Source: CAXBMB01 sp052078155
GTDB lineage: Bacteria; Pseudomonadota; Alphaproteobacteria; Kiloniellales; DSM-21159
Reading direction: 5' to 3'
NCBI GenBank assembly: GCA_052078155.1
Contig: JBQJBP010000004.1
Location: 124,001 to 188,000 of the forward strand
Length of the DNA stretch: 64,000 bases
Shown: piece after piece, positions 51,116-59,726 of the stretch
Position numbering within the stretch: position 1 is the stretch's first letter
Layout of the letters: every line of letters begins with the position of its first letter
The notes under the pieces: model-generated
What the model saw: only the letters and a program-made list of their open reading frames with translations
Told to the model about the DNA's origin: nothing
The model's database searches: none
Program-made: the position numbers and the translations under genes

Positions 51116-52495
51116 TCAGTCGGCTGCGGCCTGTTCTTCTGGCTCAGCCACCGGATCCCGCATGGTGACAAACTCTTCAGCAGCTGTTGGATGAATGCCG
51201 ATGGTGGCATCAAAGTCCGCCTTGGTGGCCCCGGCCTTGATGGCAATGGCGATGCCCTGGATGATCTCGCCGGCATCGTCACCGCCCATATGAGCACCGA
51301 CCACCTTCTGGCTGGCCCGGTCCACCACCAGTTTCATGATCATCTTTTCATCGCTGCCGGACAGGGTGTGCTTCATGGGCCGGAAATGGGACCGGTAGAT
51401 GTCAACCTGACCATACTTCTGGCGGGCAGCTTCTTCCGACAACCCCACTGTCGCCAGAGGCGGCTGGCTGAACACAGCCGTGGGGATGTTCTCATAGTCC
51501 AGCTTGCTGGGTTGATCGTTGAACAGGGTTTTGACCAGAGCCATGGCCTCACCCAGCGCGACGGGTGTCAGCTGCATGCGATCAGTGACGTCTCCCAGCG
51601 CATAGATTGAAGGAACAGAAGTCTGATAGTACTCGTCCACCTTAATGGCCCCTTTGGCGTCGGTTTCCACACCGGCCGCCTCCAGACCCAGACCCTCTAC
51701 ATTGGGGGTCCGACCAATGGCATAGAGCACCTGATCCACTTCTTCGACCCGGCCATCTGACAGGGTAACCGCCAGGGAACCGTCGCTCTTTTCGATCTTT
51801 TCAATGGTGGTTTTAAAGCGCAGATCGATGCCCTTCTTGACCATCTCTTCAGCCAGGAACCGACGGATGTCATTATCGAAGCCGCGCAGGAAGAGGTCCT
51901 GCCGGTAAATCTGAATGGTCTTGGACCCCAGGCCGTTGAAGATGCCGGCAAACTCCACGGCGATGTAGCCGCCCCCGACCACCATCACCCGTTCAGGCTG
52001 CTTATCCAGATAGAAGACATCGTCAGAGACAATGGCCAGTTCCTGGCCCGGATCATTGGGTCGGGAGGGCTTGTTGCCCACGGCAATCAGAATGTACCTG
52101 GCCGTTACGTCTTTGCCGCCCACAGAAACAGAGTTGGGGCCGGTGATCACCGCCCGATCTTCAAACAAGGTGACACCGGAGCCATCGAGCAGATTGCCGT
52201 AAATGCCGTTCAGCCGTTCAATTTCGGCTGTCTTGTTGTCGATCAGGGTGTTCCAGTTGAAATCCCGGTCCCCCACGGTCCAGCCAAACCCGGCTGAATC
52301 CTTGAAGTCACTGGCGTAATGGCTGGCATAGACCATGAGCTTTTTGGGAACGCAGCCAATGTTGACGCAGGTACCGCCCAGATGGCGTTCTTCAGCCACC
52401 GCCACTTTGGCCCCCTGCCCGGCTGCAAAGCGCGCCGCGCGCACACCGCCGGACCCGGCCCCGATGACAAAGAGATCAAAATCAAACGCACTCAT
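51116..52495 (-). CDS. gor: Glutathione-disulfide reductase
   Basis: A 459-residue FAD and NADPH-dependent disulfide reductase that keeps glutathione reduced. The redox-active pair is Cys43/Cys48 in GGTCVNIGCVPKK; the NADPH site has VVGGGYIAVEFAG with the later YRQDLFLRGFD, whose Arg favours NADPH; the C-terminal IHPTAAEEF (His435) completes the site. FAD-binding VIGAGSGGVRAA is at the N-terminus. Glutathione reductase rather than lipoamide or trypanothione reductase is the best fit. Bracketed by repeat copies 14/15 and fragment 16. Confidence 0.93.
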   Translation of the reverse strand: MSAFDFDLFVIGAGSGGVRAARFAAGQGAKVAVAEERHLGGTCVNIGCVPKKLMVYASHYASDFKDSAGFGWTVGDRDFNWNTLIDNKTAEIERLNGIYGNLLDGSGVTLFEDRAVITGPNSVSVGGKDVTARYILIAVGNKPSRPNDPGQELAIVSDDVFYLDKQPERVMVVGGGYIAVEFAGIFNGLGSKTIQIYRQDLFLRGFDNDIRRFLAEEMVKKGIDLRFKTTIEKIEKSDGSLAVTLSDGRVEEVDQVLYAIGRTPNVEGLGLEAAGVETDAKGAIKVDEYYQTSVPSIYALGDVTDRMQLTPVALGEAMALVKTLFNDQPSKLDYENIPTAVFSQPPLATVGLSEEAARQKYGQVDIYRSHFRPMKHTLSGSDEKMIMKLVVDRASQKVVGAHMGGDDAGEIIQGIAIAIKAGATKADFDATIGIHPTAAEEFVTMRDPVAEPEEQAAAD

Positions 52496-52521
52496 GGTCT
52501 TTCATTCCCTTCAGCGGGCCT

Positions 52522-52586
52522 CCAGAGGATCATTCACGCTTCAAGTGGTATCACGAAGTGGGTCCACTTAAATCGAATTCACTCCA
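52522..52586 (-). mobile_element. Fragment of the dispersed element (left half), copy 16
   Basis: Contains the first hairpin and left end in minus orientation (GGATCATTCACGCTTCAAG ... CACTCCA) but lacks the right half. It lies 26 bases upstream of the gor start, in its promoter or leader. Confidence 0.75.
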
Positions 52587-53076
52587 GGCCCTTCTGTTGT
52601 TTCGGCGAATTTAGGAGGCAGTCCCCCCTTGTGCAAGGCAGGGACCGGCTCGTGTCTGTTGAAAGCTATGTAGGAAGAAGAAAGCGCCCTGTGAAGACGA
52701 CAGAAACGCGCGGGCACTCATGACAGTCGTGCCTAAATAACGATAATCTTTTTGTGATTATTTCCGACCGGTCCGGGGAAGTCACAAGCTTGTGTCCAGT
52801 ATCGGCCTGCATCTGACGGGCTGTTCGGGCTATAACCCTTGATAGAAGACCAGCGACGGAACACCCACCGGCCCTTTCTCGCCCCAGCCAGTGATCCTGA
52901 CTTTTTGCTGTTTCAGATTTGTTTGTCCCAGACTTGCCAGTCCCAGCTTTATCCATACGAGGGGCCACCCCTCACCTGTCACCAGCCGTCCTACCCTTGC
53001 CAACACCCTACCCCCTTACGCTCCCCTCTTTCGGCCAACAAAGGGCCGCCCCGCCCAGCAGCAGGATCTGAAAACC
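52587..53076. other. Divergent spacer before the MBL-like gene
   Basis: About 490 bases. The plus-strand frame is open from 52891, but the translated part before 53077 is not conserved-looking. Promoters of gor and the plus-strand gene should lie here. Confidence 0.45.
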
Positions 53077-53808
53077 ATGACCACCCCGCAGACCACCAAA
53101 GCCTTTCCCGCCGCCCAGGATCATGGCCCCATAGAGCAGATCTTCGCCAACACCTACTGGGTTCAGGGGCGCTACAAGTCTGCCCCCGGGGTGATCCTGC
53201 ACCGGAACATGGTCATTTTGCAGGAGGAGGACGGCCTCGTGCTGGTTAACCCCATCCGCCTGACGGCAGAGGGAGAGGCGCAGCTGGAAAAGCTGGGCAA
53301 GGTCAGACACCTGGTCAGGCTGGGGGCTTTCCATGGTCTCGACGATGCCTATCTAGTCGAGCGATACGGCGCGGACTTCTGGTGCCAAGAACACTCTGAC
53401 TATTACAAAGCCCCGCAGGTCAGCCGGGTCATCACCTCTGACGGGGCCTGCCCGGTGTCAGACGGACGTTTTCTGCTGTTCGAAAAAACCCGAAAGCCGG
53501 AATGCCTGCTGTTGCTGGCGCGCGAAGGCGGCCTGCTGCTGGCCTGCGACAGCCTGCAGAACTATGCCTCCTTCGACAATGTCTCCTTTCTGGCCAGGAT
53601 CGTCATGAAACTGGCGGGCTTCACGAAAGGCGTGGTCATCGGGTCCTTCTGGAAAAAGGCCATGACGCCGAAGGACGATGATCTGAAAGCAGACTACGAT
53701 CGCATTCTGTCCGTTGATTTTGAGAATTTCCTCAGCGCCCATGGCCACCCCCTGCTGGGCGGTGCCAAAGCCGCCATCACCCGCAAGGTGGCCGAAGAGT
53801 ACAGCTGA
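53077..53808 (+). CDS. Metallo-beta-lactamase-fold-like protein, function unknown
   Basis: A 243-residue protein with an MBL-like strand pattern: ANTYWVQGRYKSAPGVILHRNMVILQEEDGLVLVNP in two parts, then RHLVRLGAFHGLDDAYLVERYGADFW in place of the canonical HxHxDH motif, LLLACDSLQNY, and a late AHGHPLLGG. Single His and Asp residues remain where ligands would be, so metal binding is uncertain. No close family is named. The ATG at 53077 follows AGGATCTG. Confidence 0.6.
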   Translation: MTTPQTTKAFPAAQDHGPIEQIFANTYWVQGRYKSAPGVILHRNMVILQEEDGLVLVNPIRLTAEGEAQLEKLGKVRHLVRLGAFHGLDDAYLVERYGADFWCQEHSDYYKAPQVSRVITSDGACPVSDGRFLLFEKTRKPECLLLLAREGGLLLACDSLQNYASFDNVSFLARIVMKLAGFTKGVVIGSFWKKAMTPKDDDLKADYDRILSVDFENFLSAHGHPLLGGAKAAITRKVAEEYS

Positions 53809-54066
53809 CCTGGACCATAGGGCGGCTCCGCTTTCTCCAGCCTGTTCAGACCACGGCTTGCAACCTTCTCACCCTGTCAGGATAGGTCCGGCTTGATTGG
53901 CCCTGCCGAAAAATCACTATTGGCCGTATGCTAGGGGCCAACTATAGGCTTTCCTGAAAACAGGCTGCCGCAGGGCATCACCATTCAAAGTTTGCCACAG
54001 AACTTCGAAGGACAGGATTACCTGCAGCAGCCCCAACTTCATTGAGTTACTGCCAGGATTGCCCCC

Positions 54067-56142
54067 ATGTCGACGCTTGCCTCCCCCCCTTCCACGCTGA
54101 CTCCCGCCCAGCAGGTCAAACCCTCCGTCTGCCCGCTGGACTGCCCGGACACCTGCAGCCTGGCCATCACCGTGGCCGATAACAAAGTGGTCAAGGTGCG
54201 TGGCTCTGACGCGAACCCCTACACCGCCGGGGCCATCTGCAGCAAAGTATCCAACTCTTATCCGGATTTTGTGCACGGGAAGGGACGCCTGACCAAACCC
54301 CTGCTGCGCAGCGGCCCCAAGGGCAGCGGCAGTTTCAGGGAAATCTCCTGGGAAGAGGCGCTCGACCGGGTCTATGACGGCTTTTCCCAGGCCCTGTCGA
54401 AACACGGGCCCGAGAGCCTGCTGCCCTTCAACTATGCCGGCCCCCATGGCCAGCTGGCCGGGGGCTCCATGGATCGCCGCTTTTTTTACAAGCTGGGGGC
54501 AACACAGCTGAACCGGGGGCCGCTGTGCGGCGGGGTCCGGGGCGCAGCCTACAGCTCGCTTTTTGGCACGGCACCGGGCATGGCGCCGGAACAGGCCAAA
54601 CACGCCGACCTGATTGTGGTCTGGGGCAACAACGTAACGGTGTCCAACCTGCATCTGGCCCGCGTGATCAAAGAAGCCCGGGCCGACGGTGCCCGTCTGG
54701 TGGTGGTTGACCCAAAAAGGACCAAAATCGCCGAACAGGCGGACCTGCACCTGCAGGTCACCCCGGGCAGCGACGTGGTGCTGGCCCTGGGGCTGGCTGC
54801 GGAACTGGAAAGGCAGGGGGCCTTTGATCAGGCCTTCATCAAGCAGTGGGTCTATGGCGCAGAAGTCTACATGGGCAAAGCCCGCCACACGACCTTCGAG
54901 GACGTCAAAGACGCCTGCGGCATCGGTACCTTTGCGTTTAAGACCCTGGTGGACTGGTACAAAAATGCCAAGAACGTCGCCGTGAACATCGGCAACGGCA
55001 TTGAACGGGGCAAAAGCGGTGGCTCCGGTCTGCGGGCCGCCATGGCTTTGCAAGCCCTGACCGGCAACCACGGACGGCTGGGTGCCGGGGTGGTCGCAAA
55101 ACCCGGCCTGACCTTCCCCTGGACCGGGGACAAACTGCAGCGTCCCGATCTGATCCCGGAGGGCACCCGGACCTTTAACATTGTCGACGTGGGCAAGTTG
55201 CTGCTGGACGAAACTCTGGATCCGCCCATCGCCGCCACCATGATCTACAATCACAATCCTGTGGCAACTCACCCGGATCAGAACCGCATGCGCCGGGCAC
55301 TCTCCCGCGAGGATCTCTTTGTCGTTGGCTGCGACGTGGTAATGACCGACTCTCTGCTCTACGCCGACGTCATCCTGCCTGCCGCCAGCCACTTTGAGTT
55401 CGCTGATCTCTATGGCTCCTACGGGCACAGCTACCTTCAGCGGGCAGAAGCAGTGATCCCCTGCGTTGGCGAAAGCCTGCCCAATACGGAAATCTTCCGC
55501 CGTCTGGCCGCCCGCTTCGGCTTTACCGACCCCTGCTTCCAGGACAGTGACGAGGACCTGATCAATCAGGCCATCAACAGCGAAGACCGCCGCTTTGGCG
55601 GCACCCAGGCCAGCGACCTGCCCCTGGACAAGGCCCTGTTCATGTCCACCACAGAAGAAGACGAGGAACTGATCCTCTGCAAGAACCTCACCCCCGGCAC
55701 CAAGTCCGGCAAGATCGAGCTGTTCAGCCAGGACCTGGAGGATCGCTTCGGCTTTGGCCTGCCGCGCTATGAACCGGCCCAGCAGGACCGGCCCTTCGTG
55801 ATCATCTCACCGTCGTCTTCCAAGCGCACCAATGCCACCTTCGGCAACTGTCCGGAATCACAGGGGGCTGAAGTTGTCGAGATCAACCCGGCCGATGCCG
55901 CCGCCCGCGACATCAGCGACGGCGACAGCCTGCGGGTCTTCAACGATCTGGGGGCGGTCAACCTGACCGCCGTGCTGACCACCGCCGTGCGCCCCGGCGT
56001 GCTCTATTCGCCCAAAGGCACCTGGCTCAACAGCAGCCAGACCGGCCAGACAGTCAACGCCCTGATCCCCGCTGATCTGCGCACCGACATCGAAGACGGC
56101 GCCTGCTACCACGAAACCTTCGTGGAGGTAGAGCGGGTTTAG
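54067..56142 (+). CDS. Molybdopterin oxidoreductase, formate dehydrogenase-like
   Basis: A 691-residue bis-MGD molybdenum enzyme of the DMSO reductase family. An N-terminal [4Fe-4S] site is formed by Cys22, Cys26, Cys30 and Cys58. Molybdopterin domain: PLLRSGPKGSGSFREISWEEAL, then NRGPLCGGVRG, whose Cys is a candidate Mo ligand, and a C-terminal MoCo dinucleotide-binding region with RTNATFGN and the GTWLNSSQTGQTVNAL end. There is no Tat signal, so it is cytoplasmic. The electron partner is not in the window and the substrate is not deducible. Confidence 0.88.
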   Translation: MSTLASPPSTLTPAQQVKPSVCPLDCPDTCSLAITVADNKVVKVRGSDANPYTAGAICSKVSNSYPDFVHGKGRLTKPLLRSGPKGSGSFREISWEEALDRVYDGFSQALSKHGPESLLPFNYAGPHGQLAGGSMDRRFFYKLGATQLNRGPLCGGVRGAAYSSLFGTAPGMAPEQAKHADLIVVWGNNVTVSNLHLARVIKEARADGARLVVVDPKRTKIAEQADLHLQVTPGSDVVLALGLAAELERQGAFDQAFIKQWVYGAEVYMGKARHTTFEDVKDACGIGTFAFKTLVDWYKNAKNVAVNIGNGIERGKSGGSGLRAAMALQALTGNHGRLGAGVVAKPGLTFPWTGDKLQRPDLIPEGTRTFNIVDVGKLLLDETLDPPIAATMIYNHNPVATHPDQNRMRRALSREDLFVVGCDVVMTDSLLYADVILPAASHFEFADLYGSYGHSYLQRAEAVIPCVGESLPNTEIFRRLAARFGFTDPCFQDSDEDLINQAINSEDRRFGGTQASDLPLDKALFMSTTEEDEELILCKNLTPGTKSGKIELFSQDLEDRFGFGLPRYEPAQQDRPFVIISPSSSKRTNATFGNCPESQGAEVVEINPADAAARDISDGDSLRVFNDLGAVNLTAVLTTAVRPGVLYSPKGTWLNSSQTGQTVNALIPADLRTDIEDGACYHETFVEVERV

Positions 56143-56160
56143 GAGGTTAAGCCGCTGTGC

Positions 56161-56580
56161 AGCTAACTGCGCTCCAACGCCGCGCAGGCTGTTACCTCGC
56201 ATAAGCTCGGGCGGGCAGTCGCCCTTGCCTCGCTGCCTTGGGGCAGCCGGGGGTCTTACGCTGCTGGCGCAGCTAACTGCGCTCCAACGCCGCGCAGGCT
56301 GTTACCTCGCATAAGCTCGGGCGGGCAGTCGCCCTTGCCTCGCTGCCTTGGGGCAGCCGGGGGTCTTACGCTGCTGGCGCAGCTAACTGCGCTCCAACGC
56401 CGCGCAGGCTGTTACCTCGCATAAGCTCGGGCGGGCAGTCGCCCTTGCCTCGCTGCCTTGGGGCAGCCGGGGGTCTTACGCTGCTGGCGCAGCTAACTGC
56501 GCTCCAACGCCGCGCAGGCTGTTACCTCGCATAAGCTCGGGCGGGCAGTCGCCCTTGCCTCGCTGCCTTGAGGCAGCTCG
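56161..56580. repeat. 110-bp tandem repeat, nearly four copies
   Basis: Units start at 56161, 56271, 56381 and 56491 (each beginning AGCTAACTGCGCTCCAACGC). The first three are identical by eye; the last diverges after about 80 bases. Each unit holds three hairpins: GCGCAG/CTGCGC around CTAA, GGGCG/CGCCC, and CTGCC/GGCAG. The period is not a multiple of three and each frame meets stops, so it is not coding. It starts 18 bases after the molybdoenzyme stop. Confidence 0.95.
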
Positions 56581-56623
56581 GTATTGGCGGCTAGAAAACA
56601 GGACTAGCTGCACGCAAAGATAA

Positions 56624-56686
56624 GGCCCGCGCCCCCGCCCGGCACCCCCTGCAAAATACCGGGGTGGTCGGGAGGGGGCGCGGGCC
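56624..56686. repeat. Large GC-rich hairpin
   Basis: Perfect 13-base arms GGCCCGCGCCCCC (56624-56636) and GGGGGCGCGGGCC (56674-56686), with an inner CACCCC/GGGGTG stem (56643-56648 and 56661-56666). No T-run follows. It lies between convergent genes and may block transcription from both sides. Confidence 0.8.
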
Positions 56687-56716
56687 GGTGCGCAAGCCTG
56701 CGTGGCGACTGAACGC

Positions 56717-56750
56717 CCTCAGTTTTCGGTCAGATAACCGAAAACTGAGG
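56717..56750 (-). terminator. Perfect 14-base inverted repeat after gabD
   Basis: CCTCAGTTTTCGGT and ACCGAAAACTGAGG around CAGATA, two bases from the gabD stop. No T-run follows on either strand, but its position points to a transcript-end hairpin. Confidence 0.6.
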
Positions 56751-56752
56751 TA

Positions 56753-58213
56753 TCAAACCCCGCCCATGCAGAGGTATTTGATTTCCAGGTAGTCGTCGAT
56801 GCCGTGGTGGGAGCCTTCGCGGCCCAGACCGGATTCCTTGACGCCGCCGAAGGGGGCGACTTCGGTGGAGATGATCCCGGTGTTGATGCCGACGATGCCG
56901 GTTTCCAGCCCTTCACCCACGCGCCATACACGGCCCAGATCCCGGGCATAGAAGTACGCGGCCAGGCCGAACTCTGTGTCATTGGCCATGGCGATGCCTT
57001 CTTCTTCCGTTGAGAAGCGGAAGAGCGGGGCCACCGGGCCGAAGGTTTCCTCACGGGTCACCTTCATCTCAGTGGTGACACCGGTCAGCAGGGTCGGCTC
57101 GTAGAAGGTGTGGCCCTTTTCATGGCGCTTGCCGCCGGTGACGATGGTAGCGCCCTTCTCAACGGCATCAGCCACATGTTCTTCCACCTTTTCCAGGGCG
57201 GGCATGTCGATCAACGGCCCCTGGGTGGCGCCCTCTTCGCGGCCGTCAGCCACCTTCAGCTCCCGAACCTTGGCAGCCAGTTTCTCGGCAAAGGCTTCAT
57301 AGACACCGTCCTGCACCAGAATGCGGTTGGCGCAGACGCAGGTCTGACCGGTGTTGCGGAACTTGCTCATCATGGCGCCTTCAACGGCCGCATCCAGATC
57401 GGCATCGTCAAAGACCAGGAAGGGCGCGTTGCCACCCAGTTCCATAGAGACTTTCTTGACGGTCTCAGCAGACTGTTTGATCAGCAGCTTGCCCACTTCC
57501 GTGGAGCCGGTGAAGGTGATCTTGCGCACGATGGGGTTGCCGGTCAGCTCCCCCCCGATGGCCCGGGCGCTACCGGTCACGATGGAAAAGAGCCCGGCAG
57601 GAAGACCGGCGCGTTCAGCCAGCTCCGCCATGGCCAGTGCAGAGTAAGGTGTCTGGGTGGCGGGTTTGATCACGATGGGGCAGCCAGCGGCCAGAGCCGG
57701 ACCGGCCTTGCGGGTGATCATGGCATTGGGGAAGTTCCAGGGGGTGATGGCCCCCACAACCCCGATGGGCTGTTTGATCACCACAATGCGCTTGTCAGCC
57801 TGATGCTGGGGAATGGTTTCGCCGTAGACACGCTTGGCTTCTTCGGCAAACCACTCAATGAAGGATGCGCCGTAAGCCACTTCGCCCTTGGCTTCGGCCA
57901 GGGGTTTGCCCTGCTCCAGGGTCATCAGCAACGCCAGATCGTCAGCGTTTTCCAGCATCAGATCGAACCAGCGGCGCAGAATGACAGAGCGTTCCTTGGC
58001 TGTCCTGGCAGCCCAGGCCGGCATGGCGGCTTCTGCGGCCTCGATGGCCCGGCGGGTTTCGTCAGCACCCATGTTGGGAATGGAGCCCAGGACGTCGCCG
58101 GTTGCCGGGTTGGTCACCTCCAGGGTTTCACCACTGTCCGCATCGGCCCACTGTCCGGCGATGTAACACTGCTGCCGGAAGAGTGCTGCGTCTTTAAGTT
58201 CAGGTGCGCCCAT
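56753..58213 (-). CDS. gabD: Succinate-semialdehyde dehydrogenase (NAD(P)+)
   Basis: A 486-residue aldehyde dehydrogenase that oxidises succinate semialdehyde to succinate in GABA catabolism. Class features: FFRQQCYIAGQW-like start, PWNFPNAMITRKAGPALAAGCP, nucleotide-binding FTGSTEVGKLLI, the general-base Glu in MELGGNAPF near 258 and the nucleophile Cys in NTGQTCVCANR near 290. The second Cys two residues on is seen in redox-controlled GabD enzymes. Related semialdehyde dehydrogenases cannot be fully excluded. No gabT is in the window. Confidence 0.9.
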   Translation of the reverse strand: MGAPELKDAALFRQQCYIAGQWADADSGETLEVTNPATGDVLGSIPNMGADETRRAIEAAEAAMPAWAARTAKERSVILRRWFDLMLENADDLALLMTLEQGKPLAEAKGEVAYGASFIEWFAEEAKRVYGETIPQHQADKRIVVIKQPIGVVGAITPWNFPNAMITRKAGPALAAGCPIVIKPATQTPYSALAMAELAERAGLPAGLFSIVTGSARAIGGELTGNPIVRKITFTGSTEVGKLLIKQSAETVKKVSMELGGNAPFLVFDDADLDAAVEGAMMSKFRNTGQTCVCANRILVQDGVYEAFAEKLAAKVRELKVADGREEGATQGPLIDMPALEKVEEHVADAVEKGATIVTGGKRHEKGHTFYEPTLLTGVTTEMKVTREETFGPVAPLFRFSTEEEGIAMANDTEFGLAAYFYARDLGRVWRVGEGLETGIVGINTGIISTEVAPFGGVKESGLGREGSHHGIDDYLEIKYLCMGGV

Positions 58214-58605
58214 GGCGGCTGTCTCCTCACTGTTCTCTTGTCATCGTTTGATCTGCGGTCGATCTGCGGTCCGTCTGGGCCTTTCCCTTTTTCAGGGAAA
58301 ACGGCAGCGCCTTGCTGCCCTGTCCGGCCCGTCGGCCCGCAACTGTTCCTGCGTGAAGATCGCACTTTAGGGAAGATGGGGGCAAAAGATAAAAGGCTTT
58401 GGGGCCAAAAGAGAGGAAATTCACCCTTTCGACCCCGTCCAAAAGGGGAATCTCATGCCTTTGCCCGGCAGGCCGGAGAATTTTCCTCTGGCTCTGACGG
58501 GAACAGGGGGACTGCCCCCTGCCAACAGGCGAGCAACCCGACTGCGTCATCTCGCAAGATAATGGCGTGCCTGTCAGTCCTGCAGGATCAGGCTAGTCAG
58601 GCCTG
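58214..58605. other. Intergenic region without a recognised feature
   Basis: Spacer upstream of gabD, containing a short direct repeat GATCTGCGGTC at about 58248-58270. Likely holds the gabD promoter. Confidence 0.45.
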
Positions 58606-59205
58606 TCAGTCACTGAGATCCTGACTGGATGGCACGACAATGGCAAAGCGGTCGGCCAGAGCCGCCAGTTCCACCCGATTGATCTCAGCAGCGGTGACCA
58701 CACCGCCCTTCCCATCGGGCAGATCGCGGGTCGTGCAGGCCCCGGCCACCACCGTACAGCCGAACCCTTTGTCCAGAGCCGCCCGCACCGTAGAGCTGAC
58801 ACACATATGGGTCATGAAACCCGCAACGATGATGGACCGCACGCCCATCTGCTTCAGGGTTTCACAGAGCCCTGTGCCAGCAAAGGCATTGGGCAGGGTT
58901 TTGGTTACCACCGTCTCACCACTTTTGGCCGCCACCTTGTCAGCCAGACAGAAAGCTGTGGTCTGGGGATCAAAGGCGCCGCCTGCCTTGCCCTTGTGCT
59001 GCACATGGATCACCGGTCGTCCCGCCTGACGCGCCAACTCCAGCAGGCAAGCCCCTTCATCCAGAGCCGCCTCAACCCCCGGCAAGACCAGCTTGCCCGA
59101 CACATACTCATTCTGGGCATCGATCATCACGACTGCGCTGTCTGCCAGCGCGTGGGGGCGATTGGGCGCACCTGCCATTTCCAGCAGGGTTTTCGGTGCG
59201 GACAT
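58606..59205 (-). CDS. Isochorismatase-family cysteine hydrolase
   Basis: A 199-residue cytoplasmic hydrolase. The triad of the family is visible: Asp in VVMIDAQNEY, Lys in the TLPNAFAGTGL-preceding segment (TVVTKTLP), and Cys in GFMTHMCVSSTVRAALDKG. Such enzymes hydrolyse isochorismate, nicotinamide or other amides and ureas; the substrate is unclear. It lies upstream of gabD on the same strand, but with almost 400 bases between. Confidence 0.87.
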   Translation of the reverse strand: MSAPKTLLEMAGAPNRPHALADSAVVMIDAQNEYVSGKLVLPGVEAALDEGACLLELARQAGRPVIHVQHKGKAGGAFDPQTTAFCLADKVAAKSGETVVTKTLPNAFAGTGLCETLKQMGVRSIIVAGFMTHMCVSSTVRAALDKGFGCTVVAGACTTRDLPDGKGGVVTAAEINRVELAALADRFAIVVPSSQDLSD

Positions 59206-59726
59206 GGCCGTTCCTTTATCTCAACAAAACAAATCTTCCCCGGCAGGATTGTGCTGAACGGACAGGGGATAAAGCTGCTCCAGGGATCAAGTGCTTTGAC
59301 TGAGGGACAAGTGGCCGTGGAAGGACAAGAACGCTGTCCTATCAAAAGAAGTGCCTTGTCGCACGGGCTTCCCATCAAAGTACTTTGCGCGCAAACGGTG
59401 TCATTTCCGCTGAAGACTCTCCCAGAGAAATTTTTCCTGTTTGATTTCAAGATTTTACAACAAGAGCGCGTGCATCAAGCCCGGCGACAACGAATGCAGT
59501 GAAACTGCTCCCCCACTCCCGCCAGTTTGGAAAAGCTGAGCACCCCTTCTCTGCAACCTTTGCCTGTGGGGAACAGGCATTTCCCTGTCTTTTGGCCCTG
59601 AGCGCGCAGAAAATTCTCATGTGTCTTGAGGACCGATCTCCCTAAAAACCGGGCCAGTGACATACAGCCGTCATGCGGAGTTGCTAGATCTGGCGTTCTG
59701 AGTTCTATCCAAAGAAAGCGAGCCAG
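59206..59726. promoter_or_regulatory. Divergent region upstream of the Ugp-type ATPase gene
   Basis: About 520 bases without a gene. The perfect 12-base palindrome TTTGCGCGCAAA (59384-59395) is a candidate operator for either neighbour. No promoter assigned. Confidence 0.35.

Noticed and set aside
53917..55428. 503-codon minus-strand frame opposite the molybdoenzyme gene
   Set aside because: The plus strand encodes a clear molybdopterin oxidoreductase with an intact iron-sulfur site; the minus frame has no recognisable domain.
56161..56580. Regularly spaced repeats as a possible CRISPR array
   Set aside because: The whole 110-base unit repeats with no variable spacers, and no cas genes are near; it is a simple tandem repeat.
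57110..58624. 504-codon plus-strand frame opposite gabD
   Set aside because: Antisense shadow of the aldehyde dehydrogenase.
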